From contig CAKOTF010000001.1 of the NCBI GenBank assembly GCA_934120045.1, positions 124,001 through 188,000 on the forward strand: 64,000 nucleotides of DNA, written 5' to 3'. Both the position numbers and the translations under genes were made by a program. Positions 9,534 to 16,510 of the stretch are shown one piece after another; within the stretch, counting starts at the first letter, position 1, and every line of letters starts with the position of its first letter. This stretch comes from an uncultured Clostridia bacterium. GTDB taxonomy: Bacteria; Bacillota; Clostridia; TANB77; CAG-508. The notes under the pieces are model-generated. The model made no database searches. It was not told the DNA's origin and saw only the letters and a program-made list of their open reading frames with translations.

Positions 9534-10406
9534 ATGAACGAAGAGCCAAATAATGAACTACAGCAATCAGATTTAGAAAATAATCCAGTTAATCAAATGG
9601 AACAACAAGTTGCAAGTAAAATGAAAAACGTAGTAAGAGATGCTGCAAATAGAGCTAAAGATATGGCTGCTAAGGCGATAAAAAAAGCTATTAAACTAGC
9701 AGTAAAAGCCTTATTTCATGTTGTAAAAATATTATTTACTGTACCTCCTATTTGTTTTGTAACATGGGCTATAGTAATAGGAATATTAATAATTACTCTT
9801 ATACTTTCTGCATACAATGGAATAACTAGTATATTTAAAAGAGATATTGAATCTGGTGATGTATCTACAATTGAACAAAATGTTTCAATATATGAAGATG
9901 AAGAAAATAATGTAGTACAAGATTCAATTTTTACAGGACAAGCTTCTAGTGATATAGTAGATAATGCAAAACAAATAAAAGAATATATTCAGTCACGATA
10001 TCATTATAGAAATGGAAATACAATGAATTATCCATTACAAATAGGAGAAAAAGATGAAAGTGGATATGGAATAGATTGTAGTACTTATGTAACATGGGTT
10101 TTGATAATGAGTGGATACACAGAATTTGAAGGAAAATCTCAACTTACTACATTAGATTTTGTGAATTGGATAGAAGGAAAAGGTGGATATAATTTTTCAA
10201 AATATGGATGGACATATCATAAAGTTAGCGAAAAAAATTTAACTGTAAATCCAGGAGATTTATTGTTGAAAACATCAGTTTCAAGGCATATAGAGATATA
10301 TGCAGGAAATGGTACATATGGAGCAGGAAGTAATCATCAAATTCAAAACAAAGATTATAAATCATATATAGGATGCTCTATACAAAGAACAATTAATTTA
10401 CGGTAG
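9534..10406 (+). CDS. NlpC/P60-like cell-wall hydrolase of the T4SS operon
   Basis: A 290-residue bitopic protein: a cytoplasmic amphipathic, Lys/Ala-rich N-terminus (about 25-60), one membrane helix (about 73-100), then an extracellular domain. The domain shows the NlpC/P60 pattern: Cys182 in YGIDCSTYVTW, a GDLLL strand, and His252 in SRHIEIYAG. Enzymes of this group cut gamma-D-Glu-diamino acid peptide bonds and make local holes in peptidoglycan for secretion channels; VirB1-like hydrolases of Gram-positive T4SSs have this anchored layout. RBS AGGAGG lies upstream of ATG 9534. Catalytic residues are seen; the wall-opening role is inferred from family and context. Confidence 0.75.
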   Translation: MNEEPNNELQQSDLENNPVNQMEQQVASKMKNVVRDAANRAKDMAAKAIKKAIKLAVKALFHVVKILFTVPPICFVTWAIVIGILIITLILSAYNGITSIFKRDIESGDVSTIEQNVSIYEDEENNVVQDSIFTGQASSDIVDNAKQIKEYIQSRYHYRNGNTMNYPLQIGEKDESGYGIDCSTYVTWVLIMSGYTEFEGKSQLTTLDFVNWIEGKGGYNFSKYGWTYHKVSEKNLTVNPGDLLLKTSVSRHIEIYAGNGTYGAGSNHQIQNKDYKSYIGCSIQRTINLR

Positions 10407-10472
10407 TTTTAGCTATGTAATTAAAATAAAATAAATATGATTTTGTTTTTTAGGTAATGAGGTGATAAAAAT

Positions 10473-11741
10473 ATGAAAATAAAAAAGAATAAGATACTTC
10501 TTGGAATTGTTGGAGTATTACTGGTAATAGTTATAATAGTGTCTGTTGCTATTATTAATAATAATATTGAGCTTATAGAAAGTGAAAAAATTGCAAAAGA
10601 AGAAGAACCTCAAGGAGATATTGAATCTAATAATTTTTACGAAAAGGAAAAATTAAATAATGCAGTATATTTCTTTAGTATAGAAAAATGTATTAATAAT
10701 TATTTAAATGCTATAAAATTAAATGATTCTGCAGAAATAATTGATTTATTAGATGAAAAATTTATTAATGAAAATAATTTAACAAAAGAAAATGTACTCT
10801 CAAAAATTGAAAAAAGTTATACTTTTTTAGCTATAGATATTTATGAGACAAAAGAAGATTCGTTGTATTCGTATATTGTTAAAGGAGTAGAAGATGACGA
10901 AATATATGATAAAGAAAAATATTATATATTTAATTTAGATTTATCTAATTTTACATATAAAATAAAGCCATTATATAATAAAAATTATAATAATGTAAAT
11001 GATATAAAAGAAGATAATAATTTACAAAAAATAAAAGAAAATAATCATAATGCATTTGAGTTTTTAAGATTAAATAAAGATGAAATTGCCTTAAAATATG
11101 AAGAATATTATATTAATCTATTAAAAAATAATCCACAGAAAGCATATGAATTATTAGAAGACAAATATAAAGAAGTTAGATTTAATAATAATTATAATAA
11201 TTTTTTGTATTATGCAATACAGATGAAAAATAATAATAAACTAGATACTAATATAACAAGTGTTACTCAAGGACTTACAAATAATAAAACATCATATTAT
11301 ATAAAAACAGAAAAAGATAATAGGTATTTAATTATTCAAAATTCACCAATGGATTTTACTATAGAACTTGATGAATATAGTATTATAACAGATTCTTTTA
11401 AACAAAAATATAAGAAAGCATCAAATGTTCAAAAAATTTCGACAAATGTGGATAAGGTCATGAAAATGATAAATACATATGATTATATTGGGTTATATAA
11501 TATTTTAGACGATTCTTATAAAAGCAGCAATTTTAGTAGTATAAATGATTTTATAAATTATATTAGTACTACTTTTTATAATTCTAATATATATGAAATT
11601 AAAGATATTAAAACAAAAAGTGATAATTATATTATAGAAATCAAAGTTTATAAGGATAATGAACATAATTCAGAATATAATAATGTAAATATAATAATAA
11701 AATTACAAAAAGATACAGATTTTAATATATCTTTCGAATAG
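10473..11741 (+). CDS. Membrane-anchored protein, paralogue of the gene at 8341
   Basis: A 422-residue product with GAGGTGATA upstream of its ATG. One membrane helix (about 9-29) precedes a long extracytoplasmic part containing two or three NTF2-like repeats (for example YYINLLKNNPQKAYELLEDKY). Its similarity to the gene at 8341 is visible in the NPxKAY-L-D-YK-RF motif and in the later D(S/D)F(T/K)(E/Q)KY block. It is the last gene of the operon; the terminator at 11794 follows. The 66-nt gap upstream is the largest in the operon and could hold a weak internal promoter. Function not recognised. Confidence 0.5.
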   Translation: MKIKKNKILLGIVGVLLVIVIIVSVAIINNNIELIESEKIAKEEEPQGDIESNNFYEKEKLNNAVYFFSIEKCINNYLNAIKLNDSAEIIDLLDEKFINENNLTKENVLSKIEKSYTFLAIDIYETKEDSLYSYIVKGVEDDEIYDKEKYYIFNLDLSNFTYKIKPLYNKNYNNVNDIKEDNNLQKIKENNHNAFEFLRLNKDEIALKYEEYYINLLKNNPQKAYELLEDKYKEVRFNNNYNNFLYYAIQMKNNNKLDTNITSVTQGLTNNKTSYYIKTEKDNRYLIIQNSPMDFTIELDEYSIITDSFKQKYKKASNVQKISTNVDKVMKMINTYDYIGLYNILDDSYKSSNFSSINDFINYISTTFYNSNIYEIKDIKTKSDNYIIEIKVYKDNEHNSEYNNVNIIIKLQKDTDFNISFE

Positions 11742-11793
11742 AATTATATTGAAAAAGCACTTTATTAATAATGGCTATATGTCAATAGTTTTG

Positions 11794-11829
11794 GGGGAGA
11801 CTTTGAAAGTTTTCTCCTCAATTTTTTTA
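11794..11829 (+). terminator. Rho-independent terminator of the T4SS operon
   Basis: The 7-bp stem GGGGAGA/TCTCCTC, with an inner CTT/AAG pairing in the loop, is followed by A2T7. It closes the operon that enters from the left edge and separates it from the GerMN gene. Confidence 0.8.
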
Positions 11830-11905
11830 TGAATAATTTTGAAATTAATCTGTTGTTCTAAAAGAAAATAACTGTTAATATATTTCAAATATATAAGGAG
11901 GATAT

Positions 11906-12445
11906 ATGAATATGAAGAGTAAGAGAATATTTGGTGCAACAATAACAATTATTTTTGTAATAGTAGGGATTTATTTTTTATTTAAAAATATAGAAATAAA
12001 GAAGAGTGAAAATGAATATCAAGATTATGTACCACAAGAAGAAATTTCAGAAGAACAAGTAAGACAAACAAAAGTAATATTATATTTTGAAAATATAGAA
12101 ACAGGTGAATTGGAAATAGAAACGAAAATAATTGATGCCAATTTATTGATAGAAAATCCATATAAAAAATTAGTAGAATTTTTAATAAAAGGACCACAGA
12201 ATACAAAATTAAAAAAACTAATTCCAGAAGGAACAATAATTAATGATATAAAAGTTGAAAATGGATGTGCTATAATCAATTTTTCTGATGAATTTTTAAA
12301 TTATGAAAATGAGGAAAATAAATTAAAAATAATTAATAGTATTGTAAATACATTGACTAATTTGAAAGAAATTAATTCAGTAAGCTTCTTAATAAATGGA
12401 GAAAAAAATGAAAATATATCCAAAATTTATTTAAAAAATAATTAG
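11906..12445 (+). CDS. GerMN-domain membrane-anchored protein
   Basis: A 179-residue protein with an N-terminal membrane helix (about 8-27) and a single GerMN domain (about 55-175) recognised by FLIKGPQNTKLKKLIPEGT, the V-NGCAIINFSDEF strand pair and the final SVSFLINGE strand. GerMN domains occur in GerM and related sporulation or germination proteins and in lipoproteins that act in envelope assembly; B. subtilis GerM has two copies, this has one. AAGGAGG precedes two candidate ATGs (11906 and 11912); the second has better spacing, and the first is kept as annotated. It appears monocistronic. Confidence 0.7.
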   Translation: MNMKSKRIFGATITIIFVIVGIYFLFKNIEIKKSENEYQDYVPQEEISEEQVRQTKVILYFENIETGELEIETKIIDANLLIENPYKKLVEFLIKGPQNTKLKKLIPEGTIINDIKVENGCAIINFSDEFLNYENEENKLKIINSIVNTLTNLKEINSVSFLINGEKNENISKIYLKNN

Positions 12446-12531
12446 AGAATGAAATAAAAGTTCTTCATAAAGCTAACAAGAAAAACAAATATAAAAACAA
12501 ACTTGAAAAAAATGTAAAAAAATAATTTTAT

Positions 12532-12593
12532 AAGAAATAATTTCTGCTTTGAAAGGATAGGGAATGTCAACGATTCAGCATAAATTATTTCTT
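12532..12593. repeat. Long inverted repeat, possible bidirectional terminator
   Basis: AAGAAATAATTT (12532-12543) is the exact reverse complement of AAATTATTTCTT (12582-12593); after one mismatch TGCT/AGCA extends the stem to about 17 bp around a 28-nt loop. The right arm contains the stop codon of the small minus-strand ORF, and a T-rich tract follows on the minus strand. It may terminate that ORF and also the GerMN transcript, or form a stable small RNA. Roughly 12446-12530 holds nothing else recognisable. Confidence 0.5.
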
Positions 12594-12731
12594 TTTAATA
12601 AATTTGAAAAGTTTTATATATTGTATGAATGAATTAAAGTTGTTTAAAAAGCATTCAATTTCATATAATGAATGACATGTATTATTTTTTATATCAATAA
12701 AGTTTAATTTTTTCTTTTTATTATTTTTCAT
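12585..12731 (-). CDS. Small conserved-looking 48-residue protein, unknown function
   Basis: On the minus strand, ATG at 12731 opens a 48-codon frame ending TAA at 12585, with AAGGAA nine bases before the start. The product is lysine-rich at both ends with a patterned centre (CHSLYEIECFLNNF, then IQYIKLFKFIKK) that could be an amphipathic helix pair. Codon use resembles the neighbours and the ORF sits in an otherwise empty 517-base gap (12446-12962). It lies convergent to the GerMN gene. I do not recognise the family. A chance ORF is possible in such AT-rich DNA, but the RBS and non-random sequence favour a real small protein. Confidence 0.5.
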   Translation of the reverse strand: MKNNKKKKLNFIDIKNNTCHSLYEIECFLNNFNSFIQYIKLFKFIKKK

Positions 12732-12798
12732 AAATTTTTATTCCTTAAAATTGATTTTTATTTTATAATATATTGTATGATAAAAAAAAATAAAATGA

Positions 12799-12907
12799 TA
12801 ATAAATAATAAAAAAATAATAAATAATAAAAAAATAATAAAAAATAATAAATAAATAATAAATAATAAATAATAAATAATAAATAAATAGTAAATGAATA
12901 ATAAATA
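12799..12907. repeat. AT-only microsatellite-like tract
   Basis: About 110 bases made almost only of AATA/ATA repeats (repeated ATAATAAATAATAA units with A-runs). It lies between the small ORF and rsmI, just upstream of the rsmI promoter. It codes for nothing and is probably a replication-slippage tract; it may also act as an UP-element-like or bent region. Confidence 0.8.
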
Positions 12908-12908
12908 T

Positions 12909-12936
12909 TTGAAAATTTAAAAAAATATGATAAAAT
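12909..12936 (+). promoter_or_regulatory. Sigma-A promoter for rsmI
   Basis: TTGAAA (12909-12914), a 16-nt spacer and TAAAAT (12931-12936), about 27 nt before the rsmI ATG. Found by eye; moderate certainty in AT-rich DNA. Confidence 0.45.
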
Positions 12937-12962
12937 GATATAAAAAAGAAAGGAAATTTAAA

Positions 12963-13790
12963 ATGATAGGAAAGTTGTATATAGTTGCTACACCAATAGG
13001 AAATTTAGAAGATATTACATTAAGAGCTTTAAGAATACTAAAAGAGGTAGATATAATTGCCGCAGAAGATACAAGACAAACATTAAAATTATTAAATCAT
13101 TATGAAATAAATAAACCACTAATTAGTTATCATAGACATAATGAAGATGTAAAAAGTGGAGTACTGATAGAAAAACTAAAAAAAGGAGATAATATTGCGT
13201 TAGTCTCAGATGCAGGAACACCTGGAATTTGTGACCCTGGTGAGGAAGTGATAAGAAGAGCTATTGAGGAAAAAATACAAGTAATTCCTATACCAGGAGC
13301 ATGTGCAATGATTAATGCTTTAATTTGTTCAGGAATTTCTACAAAAGAATTTGAATTTCTTGGCTTTTTGCCATTAAATAAAAAACTTAGAAAAGAAAAA
13401 TTAAATGAAATAAAAAATTCAAATAAGACAATAATAATATATGAAGCACCTCATAAAATGAAAGCAACATTAGAAGATTTAAAGGAAATATTAGAAAAAA
13501 GAAATATTGTCTTAGCTAGAGAATTAACTAAAATTCATGAAGAATTTATCAGAAAAAATATTGATGAATTGTTAAATGAGATTGATAATTTAAAAGGAGA
13601 AATGATATTAATTATTGAAAGAAACTTTAAAATTGAAAATGAAGAAAAAAAATTAAATGAACTATCTTTGGAAGAACATTATAAATTTTATGAAAATAGT
13701 GGATTAAATAAAAAAGAAATAATAAAAAAAGTTGCTAAAGATAGGAATTTAACAAAAAATGAAATTTATATGTATTTTTTAGAAAAATAA
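12963..13790 (+). CDS. rsmI: 16S rRNA (cytidine-1402-2'-O)-methyltransferase RsmI
   Basis: A 275-residue tetrapyrrole-methylase-fold enzyme that methylates the ribose of C1402 in the ribosomal P site using SAM. Diagnostic features are the start LYIVATPIGNLEDITLRAL, EDTR, SDAGTPGICDPG (SAM/substrate loop), PIPGACA, and SGIST-x-FEFLGF, followed by a helical C-terminal domain. Length fits the family. AAAGGAAA precedes the ATG. It is convergent with the abrB-like gene and shares a terminator with it. Confidence 0.95.
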   Translation: MIGKLYIVATPIGNLEDITLRALRILKEVDIIAAEDTRQTLKLLNHYEINKPLISYHRHNEDVKSGVLIEKLKKGDNIALVSDAGTPGICDPGEEVIRRAIEEKIQVIPIPGACAMINALICSGISTKEFEFLGFLPLNKKLRKEKLNEIKNSNKTIIIYEAPHKMKATLEDLKEILEKRNIVLARELTKIHEEFIRKNIDELLNEIDNLKGEMILIIERNFKIENEEKKLNELSLEEHYKFYENSGLNKKEIIKKVAKDRNLTKNEIYMYFLEK

Positions 13791-13792
13791 TA

Positions 13793-13826
13793 AAAAGAAG
13801 TAGGAGATTAATCTTCTACTTCTTTT
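13793..13826. terminator. Bidirectional terminator, rsmI / abrB-like
   Basis: AAAAGAAGTAG (13793-13803) pairs with CTACTTCTTTT (13816-13826). Both arms supply U-runs, one for each strand. The right arm overlaps the last codons of the abrB-like gene. Confidence 0.75.
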
Positions 13827-14080
13827 GGTAATGCAGTTTCTAATGAAGCAAGTCTTTCTGCACATTTTGGGCAAACTAATTTATCTTTAAAAGAAATTAA
13901 ATTTTTTGAATTTCCACAAAATATACAGTTTGGTTCATATTTTTTCAAAATAATTGATGAACCATCTACATATATTTCTAAAGGATCTTTTTCTGCAATT
14001 TCAAATTTATTTCTAATTTCCCTAGGGATAACAATTCTTCCTAATTCATCTACTTTTCTGACAATTCCTGTTGATTTCAT
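13808..14080 (-). CDS. AbrB/SpoVT-type transcription regulator with zinc ribbon
   Basis: A 90-residue protein. The N-terminal 50 residues are an AbrB swapped-hairpin DNA-binding domain (GIVRKVDELGRIVIPREIRN, then DPLEIYVDG). The C-terminal part has CxxC...CxxC (CIFC and CPKC), a zinc ribbon common in clostridial AbrB homologues. Such proteins are transition-state regulators that control sporulation and stationary-phase genes. RBS AGGAGG lies 8 nt upstream of the ATG. It has its own sigma-A promoter and diverges from spmA. Target genes cannot be read from the sequence. Confidence 0.9.
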   Translation of the reverse strand: MKSTGIVRKVDELGRIVIPREIRNKFEIAEKDPLEIYVDGSSIILKKYEPNCIFCGNSKNLISFKDKLVCPKCAERLASLETALPKEVED

Positions 14081-14117
14081 AACATGTCCTCCTAAAATTA
14101 TTTTTCAATTCATTAAT

Positions 14118-14146
14118 ATAATAGCACAAATCTTTTTTTTGGTCAA
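14118..14146 (-). promoter_or_regulatory. Sigma-A promoter for the abrB-like gene
   Basis: On the minus strand TTGACC (14146-14141), a 17-nt spacer with a long A-run, then TATTAT (14123-14118), about 38 nt before the ATG. Confidence 0.6.
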
Positions 14147-14224
14147 TTGATTTTGTAAAAATATGTTATTTTTAAATTTTATAGGAATATAATTATATAG
14201 AAAAATTATATTGGAGAAAAATAT

Positions 14225-14803
14225 ATGTTAAATACTTTATGGCCTATTTTTATAATTATATCAATTTTATATGCTATAATTTGTGGAAACTTAAATCAAT
14301 TAAATGTTGCAATTAATTCTTCAGCGGAAAACGCAGTGAATTTAACATTAGTATTACTTGGAACGACTTGTTTGTGGAGTGGGATAATGGAAATTGTTTC
14401 AAATACTAGTATTATGAGATTTTTATCAAGAATTTTGAGACCTATAATTTTGTATTTATTTCCTAAAGCAGATCAAAATGAAAAAGCATTTAATAAGATT
14501 GTTATGAATGTAATTGCTAATATTTTAGGATTAGGTAATGCAGCTACCTCATTAGGTATTCAAGCAATAGAAGAACTACAAAAAGATAATCTTAATAAAG
14601 ATATACTAAGTGATAATATGATGATGTTAATAGTGTTAAATACGGCATCACTACAAATAATTCCTACAACAGTAATTGCAATAAGAACAGCTTTTGGATC
14701 AGATAATCCCACCAAAATTATTGTTCCTGTTTGGTTTTCTACGATTTGTGCAGGTATTGTTGGAGTTTTAATAACCAAATTATTGATAAAAATAGATAGA
14801 TGA
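14225..14803 (+). CDS. spmA: Spore maturation protein A
   Basis: A 192-residue polytopic membrane protein with about five hydrophobic segments. SpmA motifs are present: LTLVLLGTTCLWSGIMEI, a P-(K/R)ADxNxKAFxKI block, NI-LGLGNAATSLGIQA, and MMLIVLNTASLQIIPTT, which is the nucleoside-recognition-like gate domain. SpmA and SpmB are needed for proper dehydration of the spore core. GGAG precedes the ATG. spmB follows immediately, which is the standard order. Confidence 0.95.
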   Translation: MLNTLWPIFIIISILYAIICGNLNQLNVAINSSAENAVNLTLVLLGTTCLWSGIMEIVSNTSIMRFLSRILRPIILYLFPKADQNEKAFNKIVMNVIANILGLGNAATSLGIQAIEELQKDNLNKDILSDNMMMLIVLNTASLQIIPTTVIAIRTAFGSDNPTKIIVPVWFSTICAGIVGVLITKLLIKIDR

Positions 14804-14807
14804 GGAA

Positions 14808-15348
14808 GTGATTAATATTAAATTTATTAATTATGTTTCAATATTAACAATGCCACTTTTTATTATAAGTGTTGTTTTTATACGGATTAAAGGAGAAGAA
14901 GAATGTTTTTGATTTGTTTATAAAGGGAGCAACAAAAGGAATAGAAATAATAGTTAAGATATTTCCAACATTAATAGGTCTTTTTTTTGCAATAGGTTTA
15001 TTAAACAATTCTGGAATAATTGATTTTATAGTAAAATTAATTTCACCTATATTAGATTATTTAAAAATTCCTAAAGAAATTTTACCATTAGTAATTTTAA
15101 GACCTATTTCAGGTAGTGCATCTATGGCTGTAGCTACGGAAATAATAAAAAATAATGGCGTAGATTCTATTACTGGTCTAAGTGCATGTGTTATTATGGG
15201 TGCTACAGAAACAACATTATATACAATTGCAGTTTATACTAGTGCAGTAAAAGTAAAGAAAACAAGACATATTTTAATTGCATCTCTTATGGCTGACATG
15301 ACAGGAGTTATTACTGCAATAATAATTTGTAATAAATTATTTGGGTAG
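14808..15348 (+). CDS. spmB: Spore maturation protein B, apparent frameshift near 5' end
   Basis: The main frame (from 14869) encodes KKNVFDLFIKGATKGI, LILRPISGSASMA and ATETTLYTIAVY, the conserved body of SpmB. The first 23 or so residues (INYVSILTMPLFIISVVF) sit in another frame starting near GTG 14808. The two join if one base is removed from the T5A run at 14875-14880. As written, translation from 14808 stops early and the downstream frame has only an internal GTG at 14869 without an RBS. Explanations are a sequencing or assembly error in a homopolymer, a real inactivating mutation, or +1 recoding. The start itself is unclear: AGGAAGTGA at 14803-14811 is a good SD but leaves only ATT codons at normal spacing. 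Length with the repaired frame fits the family. Confidence 0.8.
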
Positions 15349-15370
15349 AAGTATTGAGAAGAGCAACTTT

Positions 15371-15405
15371 GACGGCATATTGTCGATTGCCGTCGAGCGA
15401 TTTTT
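15371..15405 (+). terminator. Hairpin after spmB, likely terminator
   Basis: GACGGCA (15371-15377) pairs perfectly with TGCCGTC (15388-15394), followed by GAGCGA and T5. It is unusually GC-rich for this region. The T-run is offset from the stem by six bases, so termination strength is uncertain. Confidence 0.5.
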
Positions 15406-15406
15406 A

Positions 15407-15435
15407 TTGACAAAATACAAGATATGGTGTAACAT
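15407..15435 (+). promoter_or_regulatory. Promoter-like site facing a gene-free region
   Basis: TTGACA (15407-15412), 17-nt spacer, TAACAT (15430-15435). No plus-strand gene follows for several kb; the transcript would run antisense to the ORF remnant at 15477-15650. An AGCAAT/ATTGCT stem lies at about 15449-15476. Could be chance or the promoter of a small RNA. Confidence 0.3.
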
Positions 15436-15476
15436 AATTGTAGATTAGCAATAAGAACATTTTAAATAATTGCTTT

Positions 15477-15650
15477 TCAAATTATAATAAGTTTTTTATC
15501 TTGTAAAGGGAATATACTATTTCCCCATAAATCAATAATAATAGATGAAAAAACATCTTTTTTGTCATATAGATTTTCTTCAATAATAGGCCCCCAATTT
15601 ACTATTACCGAAAAAAGACCAATATTATTAATTGTTCCTGTATATTCTCT
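15477..15650 (-). pseudogene. ORF remnant without start codon
   Basis: The minus strand is open for 58 codons up to TGA at 15477, preceded by an in-frame TAA at 15651-15653. There is no ATG, GTG or TTG near the 5' end. The translation looks protein-like (GTINNIGLFSVIVNWGP, VFSSIIIDLWGNSIFPL) and resembles the C-terminal end of a globular domain, but I do not recognise it. It sits downstream of yycJ and its terminator. Most likely the 3' scar of a decayed gene. The rest of the 15349-15697 gap holds only the hairpin, promoter-like site and yycJ terminator listed separately. Confidence 0.4.
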
Positions 15651-15662
15651 TTACAATAAAAT

Positions 15663-15688
15663 AAAAAAATAGGCTTATACTAGCCTAT
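15663..15688 (-). terminator. Terminator of yycJ
   Basis: ATAGGC/GCCTAT stem with an 8-nt loop (15669-15688); on the minus strand it is followed by a T-run (A-run at 15663-15668 on the plus strand), just after the yycJ stop. Confidence 0.8.
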
Positions 15689-15697
15689 ATAAATATT

Positions 15698-16489
15698 TTA
15701 TAATTTTATTAATTTTCCAGGTAGTTCTCTACTGGCTACAGATAGATTGATTAAATTAGTGTTACAGTTATTAGCAAGTAGTTCATCAATTACAGTTTGA
15801 TATGCCAATTCTGGAAAATTACTCTCTTTACTTAAATGTCCAAGAATAGCAGTGTTTAAATTACTATTTTTTAATAGATATGAAATAGTTTTTCCAGACA
15901 TAATATTTGAAAGATGTCCACTACTTCCCGCAATTCTAGCTTTTAAATGGAATGGATATTTACAACATTTTAAAACCTCAGTATCATAATTTGATTCTAA
16001 TAATATAAGTTCACTACCTTCTAAATGTTTTACAATGTCGTTTGTCATATGACCAATATCTGTTGCTATACTTAATTGATGATTTTCATTATTAATTGTG
16101 AATCCACAAGGGTTTGCTGCATCATGTGGAATACTAAATGGTGTAATTTCTAAATCATTTATATTAAATTTTTCATTAGGATAAAAATAATTTATATTTT
16201 TATTTGATATTTTTTCAGTTTGCATTGGCATTGCATCAAATGTTTCTCTTGTTGTAAAAACAGGAATATCAAATTTATGTGATATTGTTGATAAGCCTTT
16301 TATGTGGTCAGAATGCTCATGAGTGATAAGAATAGCATCAATTGAATTAGGATCTTTTTCTATAGTGTATAAAGCTTCTTCAATTTTTTTACAACTTAAG
16401 CCAACGTCAACTAAAACTTTAGTATGTTCTGTTTCAACAAATAAACTATTTCCACTACTACCACTATATAAACTACAAAAATTTAGCAT
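15698..16489 (-). CDS. yycJ: YycJ/WalJ-like metallo-beta-lactamase-fold hydrolase
   Basis: A 263-residue protein starting CSLYSGSSGNSLFVE, typical of YycJ (WalJ). The metal site is visible as THEHSDHIKG (HxHxDH motif, about residues 56-61), a later His in SGHLSN and another in LGHLSKESN. YycJ-type enzymes are 5'-3' DNA exonucleases linked to mismatch repair and, in Bacillus, to the WalKR operon and cell division timing. Here no walK/walR genes adjoin; murA and spoIIR lie upstream on the same strand, and only 22 bases separate the genes, so yycJ is likely cotranscribed with murA. Confidence 0.9.
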   Translation of the reverse strand: MLNFCSLYSGSSGNSLFVETEHTKVLVDVGLSCKKIEEALYTIEKDPNSIDAILITHEHSDHIKGLSTISHKFDIPVFTTRETFDAMPMQTEKISNKNINYFYPNEKFNINDLEITPFSIPHDAANPCGFTINNENHQLSIATDIGHMTNDIVKHLEGSELILLESNYDTEVLKCCKYPFHLKARIAGSSGHLSNIMSGKTISYLLKNSNLNTAILGHLSKESNFPELAYQTVIDELLANNCNTNLINLSVASRELPGKLIKL

Positions 16490-16510
16490 ATGTATTTCTT
16501 CTTTCTAATA

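Noticed and set aside
12799..12907. CRISPR-like repetition or replication origin
   Set aside because: The repeats are short AT units without spacers, DnaA boxes or an adjacent dnaA gene.
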